8,079 bases of DNA from Candidatus Hydrogenedentota bacterium (GTDB taxonomy: Bacteria > Hydrogenedentota > Hydrogenedentia > Hydrogenedentales > SLHB01), in contig JAFGTL010000182.1 in assembly GCA_016934125.1 (NCBI GenBank), positions 1 through 8,079 of the forward strand, given 5' to 3'. The notes under the pieces were generated by a model. It searched no databases and was not told the origin of the DNA. It saw only the letters and a list, made by a program, of their open reading frames with translations. This document shows, piece by piece, positions 1 to 5,850 of this stretch (position 1 is the stretch's first letter; the number at the start of each line of letters is the position of its first letter). The position numbers and the translations under genes are program-made.

Positions 1-534
1 GCCGATCAGCGGGTGCGCGAGTTTTCGAAGGGCATGCGCCAGCGGCTGGGGTTCGCCGTGGCGCTCGTGGGCGATCCGGACGTACTCATCCTCGACGAGC
101 CGATGACGGGCCTGGATCCTCTGGGCCGGCGTATCATCCGCGAACTCATCCTCCGTGTCGCCCGCGCCGGGAAGACGATCTTCTTCAGTTCGCACGTGCT
201 GGGCGACGTCGAGCAGATCTGCGATCGCGTCGGCATTTTGGTGAAAGGCAGGTTGACTACCCAAGGGCGGATCGACGAGTTGCTCGCCCGGCGGATCCGC
301 TCCGTCGAAGTCATCGCGGGCGGGCTCGACGCGCCCGCGGCGGCCGCGCTGTCGGGCGATGCCGTATCTGTCCGGACTTCCGAAGCCGGCCACCATTTCA
401 CCTATCCCGATGCGGCCGCGGCCAACGACGCGGTGCGCGCGATCCAGGCGAAGGGGGGCGAACTCGTCGAGTTCACGCCCGTCAAGGAGTCGCTCGAGGA
501 CTACTTCATGCGGCAGCAGGAGGGCGGCCGATGA
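1..534 (+). CDS. ABC transporter ATP-binding protein, 5' truncated
   Basis: This is the C-terminal 177 residues of an ABC ATPase; the reading frame is open from base 1, so the Walker A half lies upstream of the window. Counting from the first visible residue, the signature motif is FSKGMRQRLG (8-17), the S-K-G-M variant usual in drug/copper/gliding-type exporters. Walker B LILDE is at 29-33 with the catalytic Glu at 33, the D-loop GLDP at 37-40, and the switch histidine in FFSSH at 65. The last ~90 residues look like the accessory C-terminal domain (DUF4162-like) common in ABC-2 exporter ATPases. It would hydrolyse ATP at the inner face of the membrane to drive the permease encoded next. Its stop codon overlaps the permease start (ATGA, 531-534), so the two are translationally coupled. 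The substrate cannot be read from the sequence. Confidence 0.95.
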   Translation, partial: ADQRVREFSKGMRQRLGFAVALVGDPDVLILDEPMTGLDPLGRRIIRELILRVARAGKTIFFSSHVLGDVEQICDRVGILVKGRLTTQGRIDELLARRIRSVEVIAGGLDAPAAAALSGDAVSVRTSEAGHHFTYPDAAAANDAVRAIQAKGGELVEFTPVKESLEDYFMRQQEGGR

Positions 535-1292
535 GGATCCTGGCGGTTGCGCAGAACACGTTCCGCGAGGCCGTGCGCGACAAGGTGCTCTACGTGCTGC
601 TGGCGTTCGCGGCGGCGGCGATCCTCGGTTCGAAGGCCCTCGGCTGGATCAGCATCGGCCAGGACATCAAGATCGTCAAAGATATCTCGCTGGCGGCCGT
701 GTCCGTGTTCGGCGTATTGATCGCCATCTTCATCGGCACGAATCTCGTCTACAAAGAAATCGACAAGCGCACGATCTACACGATCCTGTGCCGCCCCATG
801 TGGCGCTGGGAATTCGTGGTGGGCAAGTACCTCGGCCTGGCGTTCCTGCTGGCCCTGGTGACGGCCGCGATGACGGTGGTGGCGACGGGTTACCTGCTCG
901 CCCTGGGCGGACGCGTCGATGCCACGTTTTTCATGGCGGTGCTCCTGATCTACTGGGAACTGCTGCTCGTGACGGCGTTCGCCATTCTGCTCTCGGCCGT
1001 GGCCTCGCCGATTCTGGGCGCCGTCATCGTGTTCTGCGCCTACATCGCCGGCCACGCCACGGGCATCTTCATGGATCTCCCCCGCCAGTTTGACGGCACC
1101 GTGACGAAACGGATCCTCGAAGTGGCGTACTACATCGTGCCGAATCTGTCGAACTTCGACATCCGCGCGGAGGCGGCCAACGGCGTGCCCGTCGCGCCCG
1201 GCTACGTTGGCTGGGCGCTCCTGTACGGCACCGTGTACACCCTCATGCTTCTCGTGCTGGCCGCCATTGCGTTCGAGGACAAGGACGTATGA
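531..1292 (+). CDS. ABC-2 type transporter permease
   Basis: This is a 253-residue integral membrane protein with about six hydrophobic segments (roughly residues 18-36, 53-72, 100-125, 133-157, 158-178, 225-247). It has the ABC-2 permease layout: a short amphipathic N-terminus (NTFREAVRDKVLY), then a first cytoplasmic loop with the family pattern KRTIYTILCRPMWRWEFVVGKYLG at about 82-105. That loop, with Arg-Pro followed by Arg-Trp-Glu, is where NosY-like permeases contact their ATPase. The start ATG overlaps the ATPase stop by four bases and the stop overlaps the next gene the same way, so this is the middle gene of a tightly coupled operon. It forms the membrane channel of the exporter with the upstream ATPase; a homodimer is likely. 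No export substrate can be assigned. Confidence 0.92.
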   Translation: MRILAVAQNTFREAVRDKVLYVLLAFAAAAILGSKALGWISIGQDIKIVKDISLAAVSVFGVLIAIFIGTNLVYKEIDKRTIYTILCRPMWRWEFVVGKYLGLAFLLALVTAAMTVVATGYLLALGGRVDATFFMAVLLIYWELLLVTAFAILLSAVASPILGAVIVFCAYIAGHATGIFMDLPRQFDGTVTKRILEVAYYIVPNLSNFDIRAEAANGVPVAPGYVGWALLYGTVYTLMLLVLAAIAFEDKDV

Positions 1293-2323
1293 AGGCCCGC
1301 CACAGACTCGTTGCCGTGCCCGTCGTGCTCGCCCTCGGGTTCGGGGTGGTGGTGTCGACGCAGAGACACCTCGACGCCATCCGGATTGAGCAGTCGGGCG
1401 AGGAACTGCTCTACCTACCCAACGAGAAGCTCCTGAACCACTTCACCGGCGGGATGAGCGGCGTCGTGGCGGACGTGCTGTGGCTGAAGTGCATCCAATA
1501 CACCTCGAAGCACTTCCGCGGCGATCGCAAGTTCGAATGGCTCAACCACATGTGCCAGACGATCACGCGGTTGGATCCGTACTTCGGCGACGTGTATCGC
1601 TACGGGGGCGTGTTCCTGGCGGCACTCAAGGCCGATGACGACGCGAGCCTCGCCCTGCTGAGAAGCGGCGTTCCGGACAACCCGGATCGCTGGGAACTTC
1701 CTTACGAGATGGCCGTCATCTACCTGCTGAACCGGCGCGATCAGCCGGGTTCGGCCGAGCAGGCCGCCCGGTTCCTGGCCATGGCCGCCGCCACCGGCAC
1801 CGCCCCGGCCGCCGTCGTCCAGTTCGCGAACGATCTGCAACGCAAGTACGATCTGGCGGAGGTGGAGCGGGCCATGTGGCTCGAGATGGCCGAGAACAGC
1901 GACGACGAAATCATGCGCGACATGGCCCGGCGCAAGCTGCAGGAACTCACGCTCCGGGAGAACTGCGCCCGGTTGAACGAGGCCATGGCCCAGTTCGGCG
2001 AACGCTTCGGCCACGCCCCGGAATCGGTCGATGAACTCGTTTCGGCGGGCCTCGTTACGGCGTTGCCGCCCGATCCCCTGGGCGGACGCTACTTCATCGA
2101 CGCGGACGGGGCCGTGAAGAACACCACCATTCTGGATCAGGCGGTGGAGCGGCGGCTGAACCTGCTGCGGGCAGGCCTCGATCGGTTCCACGAGGCCGAG
2201 GGGCGCTGGCCGGCCACCCTCCAGGCGATCTACGACAAGGGCCACCTCTCGTTCGTGCCCCCTCATCCTTATGCCGGCCGCGACTGGCGCTACGATCCGC
2301 AGACTGGGGCGGTGGAGGGATAG
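1289..2323 (+). CDS. Membrane-anchored TPR-like protein with duplicated pseudopilin-like C-terminus
   Basis: This is a 344-residue protein of unknown function. It begins with a hydrophobic segment (residues 7-23) that acts as an anchor or uncleaved signal, placing the rest outside the cytoplasmic membrane. Residues 56-112 carry a conserved-looking block (GVVADVLWLKCIQY ... ITRLDPYFGDVYRYGGVFLA) like the helical TPR-type proteins found beside ABC-2 exporters. Residues 115-220 are helical and fit TPR-like hairpins. The C-terminus has two copies of a ~57-residue unit (about 224-280 and 288-344). Each runs as a helix, F....G..P, a leucine-rich turn, PP.P..GR, then an aromatic/Asp turn ending in GAV. 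This resembles the C-terminal fold of type II pseudopilins (GspG-like) but lacks the N-terminal pilin helix and cleavage site. The four-base overlap with the permease argues for a role with the exporter, perhaps as a periplasmic accessory subunit; that is inference. Confidence 0.85.
   Translation: MKARHRLVAVPVVLALGFGVVVSTQRHLDAIRIEQSGEELLYLPNEKLLNHFTGGMSGVVADVLWLKCIQYTSKHFRGDRKFEWLNHMCQTITRLDPYFGDVYRYGGVFLAALKADDDASLALLRSGVPDNPDRWELPYEMAVIYLLNRRDQPGSAEQAARFLAMAAATGTAPAAVVQFANDLQRKYDLAEVERAMWLEMAENSDDEIMRDMARRKLQELTLRENCARLNEAMAQFGERFGHAPESVDELVSAGLVTALPPDPLGGRYFIDADGAVKNTTILDQAVERRLNLLRAGLDRFHEAEGRWPATLQAIYDKGHLSFVPPHPYAGRDWRYDPQTGAVEG
1958..2320 (+). repeat. Internal duplication encoding two GspG-like C-terminal units
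   Basis: The third ABC-operon gene encodes two related ~57-residue units, about 1958-2128 and 2150-2320. Shared positions are an N-terminal amphipathic helix, Phe plus Gly-x-x-Pro, PP-x-P followed by Gly-Gly/Ala-Gly-Arg, and a closing Asp...Gly-Ala-Val. The copies are diverged at the DNA level, so this is an old duplication seen by eye in protein only. Confidence 0.6.
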
Positions 2324-2372
2324 CGCCGGGCCCAATCGCCGGGCGTGCTGGCGTTTCGGGCTTAGAATCGTG

Positions 2373-2378
2373 TATTCT
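2373..2378 (+). promoter_or_regulatory. Putative -10 element (TATTCT) upstream of the six-helix membrane protein gene
   Basis: GTGTATTCT at 2370-2378 sits about 70 bases before the GTG start at 2450, in a 126-base intergenic gap. It shares GTGTA..CT with the two stronger promoters at 3296 and 3762. No convincing -35 box lies 16-18 bases upstream. The -10 also forms the right arm of a short palindrome (2364-2378). The rest of the 2324-2449 gap shows only a direct CGCCGGG repeat and no terminator. Confidence 0.3.
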
Positions 2379-2449
2379 GGCGGTGAGACAGGCGATGGTC
2401 TGGCTCCGGGAGGGCGGGGAACAGCGGGAATGAGACTGGGGCCGGCGCA

Positions 2450-3298
2450 GTGCCATCCGCGACAGCGATCCGGCCTTTCGGGACGGGCTTTGCCGGAATG
2501 GGTGAATCGAGCAACGGAATCCGTGTGCAGTTTGGCGAAGGCGCGGCCGCCCCTCCTTGGGGAATGGGGAGGCGGTTCGCGGTGTACGTGGCCGTCCCGA
2601 GCGTCGTGACGTTGGGGCTTATCGCGATGTATTTCTCCGGCGTGCCGTGGCTCCAACACATCGTCAGCCCGAACATCGCAGGGCTTCACCCCGACTCGAA
2701 CCGGGAACTGGGGCTTCTCGAGAATCTGCAGAACGTGTGCCTCATCGTGATGGCGGCGACGGCCCTGCTTGCGTGCCGCCGCAAGCCGCACCGCGTCGAG
2801 AAGGCCGTATGGGGCGTGTTGGCGGCCTTCTCCCTGTTCGTTCTGCTCGAAGAGATGGACTACGGGCTGCACTTCTACGAACTGGCCGCCAGCGTCACCT
2901 TTGACAAGGCCACCCAGGTGCGTAACGTCCACAATACCTTCGACTTGACGAATATCATGAAGAACGGCGCCCTGGCCGGCATGATCTTCCTGTTCGTCGT
3001 GTTTCCCCTCGCGTTCACGAACAGCCGGAACCCTCTGCTCCGCTACATCACGCCCGATCGATTCGCCATCGGCACGATGGTGGCCATGTTTGCGCTCCGT
3101 ACGCTCGCCCATTGGCTGCGCGATCAGGGCGTCGGGGGCGCGGGCACGATCAGCAAGAACATCTCCGAGTTCAGAGAGCTCATCACGTACTACCTGTTCA
3201 TGGTGTATCTGCTGGAGGTGGCGTTCCGCCGCCGTTACCCGGGCGCGCCGGCCCGCGCGGGAAGCGCTCCGCTTGACTCGGGCCCTGCCAGCGTGTAG
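2450..3298 (+). CDS. Six-helix membrane protein of unknown function
   Basis: This is a polytopic membrane protein, 282 residues from the GTG at 2450. Start choice is uncertain: in-frame ATGs at 2498 and 2564 would remove a non-hydrophobic leader, and no site has a strong Shine-Dalgarno sequence. Hydrophobic segments lie at about 43-64, 93-109, 118-135, 172-190, 205-221 and 244-258. A Glu-Glu-Met-Asp-Tyr-Gly motif (134-139) sits at the end of the third helix, and Asn-Val-His-Asn (159-162) follows in the next loop. The order (Glu-Asn-Leu near the start of helix 2, EE..YG after helix 3, then N-x-H-N) matches an uncharacterised bacterial membrane family in which I recall EEISWGQR and NLHN at the same places. 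The clustered acidic, His and Asn residues could bind a metal or form an active site; that is speculation. The tail after 260 is Pro/Ala-rich. Its TAG stop is also part of the next gene's -10 box. Confidence 0.75.
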   Translation: MPSATAIRPFGTGFAGMGESSNGIRVQFGEGAAAPPWGMGRRFAVYVAVPSVVTLGLIAMYFSGVPWLQHIVSPNIAGLHPDSNRELGLLENLQNVCLIVMAATALLACRRKPHRVEKAVWGVLAAFSLFVLLEEMDYGLHFYELAASVTFDKATQVRNVHNTFDLTNIMKNGALAGMIFLFVVFPLAFTNSRNPLLRYITPDRFAIGTMVAMFALRTLAHWLRDQGVGGAGTISKNISEFRELITYYLFMVYLLEVAFRRRYPGAPARAGSAPLDSGPASV

Positions 3299-3301
3299 GC
3301 T
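3273..3301 (+). promoter_or_regulatory. Sigma70-like promoter for the TM-anchored beta-domain gene
   Basis: TTGACT (3273-3278), a 17-base spacer and TAGGCT (3296-3301) form a good housekeeping-type promoter; transcription would begin near 3308, giving a leader of about 45 bases. The promoter lies inside the 3' end of the preceding coding region, and its -10 box starts with that gene's TAG stop codon (3296-3298). It is 18/29 identical by position to the promoter at 3739-3767, including the block GTGTAGGCT. Confidence 0.6.
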
Positions 3302-3353
3302 GCGCGCCGGGCTGCAGGTCGTTCGAGGGAACCCGAGAGGATCAAGTTGGATT

Positions 3354-3695
3354 ATGAGCAAAGGGTTGCTTGTTGGGGTTGTCATTCTCGCCGTTGTCCT
3401 GATCGGGATTCCGCTTCTGGCCAGCCTGACGGGAGGTCAGCCGACCGCGGATACGGCGCCCATGGGCGGCGCCATCGACGGGAAATCGATCGTGGGCACG
3501 GAGTGGGAGATCAATGGCGAGTACCGGGTGGTGTTCAAGGCAAACGGCTCCCTGACTATCAACGGCGCCATCCCCGGCAATTGGAGCATCAACGGCGACA
3601 CGATCACGGCGTCAGCCATGGGCGAGTCCTTCAGCGCGAAGATCAAAGGCGGGGAACTGATCTCCGACGAGGCGCCTATCAAACGCATCCGGTAA
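3354..3695 (+). CDS. Membrane-anchored small beta-domain protein (paralogue of the next lipoprotein)
   Basis: This is a 113-residue protein. The N-terminal helix at 5-26 (GLLVGVVILAVVLIGIPLLASL) has no lipobox and no obvious cleavage site, so it probably stays as a single-pass anchor. A short Ala/Gly/Thr linker follows to about residue 40. The soluble domain (41-113) alternates strands and turns: S-I-V-G-T-x-W, then FKANGSLTIN, IPGNWSINGDTITASAMG and a final K-x-x-x-GGELI. This looks like a small lipocalin-like or META-like beta-barrel (inference from the W...F.A.G...W.I.G..I pattern). The same domain occurs in the lipoprotein encoded from 3869. The start ATG at 3354 is preceded by GAGAGG at 3335-3340, a rather long spacing. 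No enzyme residues stand out; a binding or structural envelope role is the safest guess. Confidence 0.75.
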   Translation: MSKGLLVGVVILAVVLIGIPLLASLTGGQPTADTAPMGGAIDGKSIVGTEWEINGEYRVVFKANGSLTINGAIPGNWSINGDTITASAMGESFSAKIKGGELISDEAPIKRIR

Positions 3696-3737
3696 CCGGG
3701 CCGTGGCCGGCCCGCCGGCCGGCGAGGCGGCGCCCGG
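3696..3737 (+). other. GC-rich hairpin between the two beta-domain genes
   Basis: GGCCGG (3705-3710) and CCGGCC (3715-3720) can pair around a 4-base loop, and CCGGGC (3696-3701) can pair with GCCCGG (3732-3737) outside it. It begins directly after the TAA of the upstream gene. There is no T tract, so a Rho-independent terminator is doubtful; it could protect a 3' end or attenuate read-through. The next promoter's -35 box starts at 3739. Confidence 0.35.
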
Positions 3738-3738
3738 G

Positions 3739-3767
3739 TTGACGCGCAGACGCCTGCTGTGTAGGCT
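3739..3767 (+). promoter_or_regulatory. Sigma70-like promoter for the lipoprotein gene
   Basis: TTGACG (3739-3744), a 17-base spacer and TAGGCT (3762-3767), followed by AG, give the best promoter in the window. Transcription would start near 3774, leaving a leader of about 95 bases before the ATG at 3869. I see no riboswitch-like fold in that leader. Its match to the promoter at 3273-3301 extends through TTGAC.CG and GTGTAGGCT. Confidence 0.6.
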
Positions 3768-3868
3768 AGTGAGTTGGAGTTCGCAACGGAGTCTCGTCCG
3801 ACTGGTCTGACGCGTTGCTCGGACGGACGGGTGCAGGATCAGAAGTAACGACAAGGAAAGGGATCCCT

Positions 3869-4366
3869 ATGACAAAGCATGCAGCGACAATGCTCTCTCT
3901 CGTCCTCGTGGCGGCGCTGGCCATCGTGCTGGCGGGCTGCGGCGGCGGTGGCGACGACACCGGCGGAGGAGGCGAACCGCCCTCGGCCGACGCCCCGAAG
4001 GCAGAACCGGCGGCGAAGCCCGCCCCGAAGCCGGTCCCGGAAGCGCCGGCGCCCGCGCCCAAGCCGGACGCCATGGAGCAGGCCCCGGAGAGCCCCGACG
4101 CGATGGAGCAGCCGCCGGCTGCCGAAGGCGCCGCGGCCGGTGAGGCCCTCACGGCCGAGAGCATCATTGGCACGACGTGGAAACTCGACAAGTACAAGTT
4201 CACCTTCGAAGCCGACGGCAAGCTGAAGGTGAACGATGTCATTCCGGGCGAGTGGTCGATTGACGGCAACAAGATCACCGCCACCGCCCTCGGCCAGACG
4301 GTTACCGTCGAGATCCAGGGCGACAAGCTGCTGTACGAAGGGAATGAGATCGCGCGCGTCGACTGA
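3869..4366 (+). CDS. Lipoprotein with Pro/Ala-rich linker and C-terminal beta domain
   Basis: This is a 165-residue predicted lipoprotein. The start ATG at 3869 was chosen because AAGGAAAGGGA (3853-3863) is a strong Shine-Dalgarno sequence at proper spacing, and it gives a short signal peptide (K3, H4, then hydrophobic 8-22) ending in the lipobox LAGC with lipidated Cys24. Residues 25-35 are Gly-rich. Residues 36-92 form a Pro/Ala/Lys/Glu linker suited to spanning the periplasm or cell wall, including a 10-residue tandem repeat (PDAMEQ..). The C-terminal domain (about 94-165) matches the domain of the upstream protein: SIIGTTW, FTFEADGKLKVN, IPGEWSIDGNKITATALGQ, then GDKLLYEGNEI. The two genes are thus paralogues that differ in anchoring. 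It has its own promoter and ends in a strong terminator, so it is probably monocistronic. Function unknown; lipocalin-like ligand binding is one possibility. Confidence 0.85.
   Translation: MTKHAATMLSLVLVAALAIVLAGCGGGGDDTGGGGEPPSADAPKAEPAAKPAPKPVPEAPAPAPKPDAMEQAPESPDAMEQPPAAEGAAAGEALTAESIIGTTWKLDKYKFTFEADGKLKVNDVIPGEWSIDGNKITATALGQTVTVEIQGDKLLYEGNEIARVD
4064..4123 (+). repeat. Two tandem 30-base units in the lipoprotein linker
   Basis: Units at 4064-4093 and 4094-4123 encode PDAMEQAPES and PDAMEQPPAA. The core GACGC-C/G-ATGGAGCAG is identical except for one base, so this is a fairly recent in-frame linker duplication. It lengthens the disordered tether without touching the folded domain. Confidence 0.7.
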
Positions 4367-4390
4367 TCGCGCGTTTCCCCGAGGTATCTG

Positions 4391-4442
4391 CGCAGTTCGG
4401 GCGCCGGCCGGTTGAACGGGCTGGCGTCTGAACTGCGTTTTT
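4391..4442 (+). terminator. Rho-independent terminator ending the plus-strand block
   Basis: A 15-pair stem (4391-4405 with 4423-4437, two G.U wobbles) encloses a 17-base loop and is followed by five T (4438-4442). It starts 24 bases after the lipoprotein stop. Its T tract overlaps the stop codon of the convergent minus-strand gene (complement of TTA at 4441-4443). Read on the minus strand there is no T tract after the stem, so it is directional. Confidence 0.75.
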
Positions 4443-5178
4443 ACTCGCCGAGCTTCTTCTGCTGGATGTGAGCGTTCATGGCGCGAAGCCCGGCGTCGCT
4501 GTCCACCAGCCGCACGACATCGATCAGGGGGAATCGGTTGTCCGGCCCGAGCCGCTCGAAAATGGCCCGGATCAAGGCCAAGTCGTCTTCGGTGTCGACG
4601 CAGAGCCGCAGGTCGGGCCGGCGCAGCTCGCCTTGGGCGGCCAGAAACACGAGCCGGTACTCGTCCGGATTGAGGTAGAAATGGGGCGTGACGTGTTCCC
4701 GCTCCAAGGGAAGCGTAGCGGTGCGGTGCGCGTCGGTGAGGCTTGCCGCGGAGAACACCTCGGTTTCGATGCCGCGCGGGTAAGTCTGCTGGATGCAGTT
4801 GGCGGCATAGTCCACCTGTTCGGCGAAGAACAGATCCAGCGTTTTGTCGACGATCGTGGGCTCGACGAGGGGGCAGTCCGACGTGACGCGCACGATCACG
4901 TCGGCCTGTGCGATCTGGGCGGCATGGTAGTAGCGATCGAGCACATCGCTCTCGCTGCCCGCCACGCCGCGGAACCCGAGCCGGCCCACCGCATCGAGGA
5001 TCGGTTCATCCTGCGGATCGATGGAGGTGGCCACCACCACTTCGTCGATGCGGGCGGCGCGCGCCAGGCGCTCCACCACGTGTTGCAGCATGGGCTTGCC
5101 GGCGATGTCGGCCATCACCTTCCCCGGCAACCGCGTCGATCCCATCCGCGCCTGCACGATCGCGACCACTCGGCTCAT
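4441..5178 (-). CDS. spsF: SpsF-family cytidylyltransferase (nonulosonate/surface sugar pathway)
   Basis: This is a 245-residue cytoplasmic nucleotidyltransferase of the CMP-KDO synthetase-like family (COG1861, SpsF). The N-terminus carries the nucleotide-binding signature VVAIVQARMGSTRLPGK (residues 4-20). Other landmarks are the metal/sugar-site motif RVTSDCPL (97-104), YPRGIE (133-138), REHVTPHFY near 160-168 and the LCVDTEDDL block (192-200). Length is normal for the family. Family members activate sugars, often sialic-acid-like nonulosonates, by forming a CMP-sugar; the exact sugar is not determined by sequence alone. It is the last gene of the minus operon. Its AGGAG ribosome site (5186-5190, 7 bases before the ATG) overlaps the TAG stop of the methyltransferase gene, which suggests translational coupling. 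No terminator of its own is evident. Confidence 0.88.
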   Translation of the reverse strand: MSRVVAIVQARMGSTRLPGKVMADIAGKPMLQHVVERLARAARIDEVVVATSIDPQDEPILDAVGRLGFRGVAGSESDVLDRYYHAAQIAQADVIVRVTSDCPLVEPTIVDKTLDLFFAEQVDYAANCIQQTYPRGIETEVFSAASLTDAHRTATLPLEREHVTPHFYLNPDEYRLVFLAAQGELRRPDLRLCVDTEDDLALIRAIFERLGPDNRFPLIDVVRLVDSDAGLRAMNAHIQQKKLGE

Positions 5179-5188
5179 GACTGAACTC

Positions 5189-5836
5189 CTAGTCGGCTCC
5201 GGCTTCCAGCAGGAACATGGTGTCTACGTTTCCGCCCTCGAGATAGGGCACCCGCTTCTCCTTCGCGCAACGCAAGCCTGGAAAGCGTTCGCGATACATG
5301 GCCGCGAAATCGCCCTTCCAAAGCAGATCCTCGTGTCCGCGGTAGGGAATCTGCCGGTATTCTTCCGCGAAGTACTCCCACCCCCAGATGTAGCGGCGCG
5401 TACACCGGCGGATCTCATCGAGGGCGCGGCCGATGGTTTCGGGGCTCAGGTGGATGAGGACGCCCGAAGTAAACACGAGGTCGAAGGAGCGATCCGGGAA
5501 CGGCAGATCGAAGGCGGAGGCCTGCACCAGGTGCAGGCCGGGGGCGTGCTCGCGGGACTGCTGGATGGCGTAGAACTGGAGTTCGACGCCGTACAGCCGG
5601 TGGAATCCGAGATCCCGGAGCAGGGCCAGTTGCGCGCCGACGTTCGCCCCGACCTCGAGGATCCGGCTGGCCGGATCCAGATCGGCCAGGAACTCGCGGT
5701 TCAGGGCGGTGCGCGTCACGCCGAAGTTGTGCAGGTGGAGTTCGTCCATGGCCGCGGGCGTGTGCGGGTTCCGATCGGTATACTGCCGGCCGAACTCGCC
5801 CGACCACTGTTCGCTCTGCTTCGGATTCGGTGCCAT
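5189..5836 (-). CDS. Pseudaminic acid biosynthesis-associated SAM methyltransferase
   Basis: This is a 215-residue class I SAM-dependent methyltransferase. Motif I is ILEVGANVG (59-67), the acidic residue of motif II is Glu85 (LYGVEL), and motif IV lies in FDLVFTSGVLIHLSPE (118-133). The N-terminal SEQWSGEFGRQYTDRN and the C-terminal IPYRGHEDLLWKGDF (163-177) are the features I associate with the TIGR03587 family, found with pseudaminic and legionaminic acid genes. It would methylate a sugar or sugar intermediate in the cytoplasm; the acceptor is unknown. The ATG at 5834-5836 has a purine-rich site (GAGG, 8-base spacer). It lies 14 bases after the HisF-like gene and 10 bases before the cytidylyltransferase gene, so all three should be one transcript. 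Confidence 0.87.
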   Translation of the reverse strand: MAPNPKQSEQWSGEFGRQYTDRNPHTPAAMDELHLHNFGVTRTALNREFLADLDPASRILEVGANVGAQLALLRDLGFHRLYGVELQFYAIQQSREHAPGLHLVQASAFDLPFPDRSFDLVFTSGVLIHLSPETIGRALDEIRRCTRRYIWGWEYFAEEYRQIPYRGHEDLLWKGDFAAMYRERFPGLRCAKEKRVPYLEGGNVDTMFLLEAGAD

Positions 5837-5850
5837 GGCTCCCCCCTCTG

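Noticed and set aside
3090..3353. Longer N-terminus for the TM-anchored beta-domain protein, starting at 3090
   Set aside because: The extension overlaps most of the 3' end of the membrane protein gene, is Arg/Ser-rich, and would place the promoter inside the gene. The ATG at 3354 gives a clean hydrophobic N-terminal anchor.
1415..3385. Very long open frame on the minus strand (656 codons)
   Set aside because: It is antisense to two well-supported plus-strand genes, crosses their intergenic gap, and its translation is rich in His/Arg/Gln with no domain pattern. Long antisense frames are expected in GC-rich DNA.
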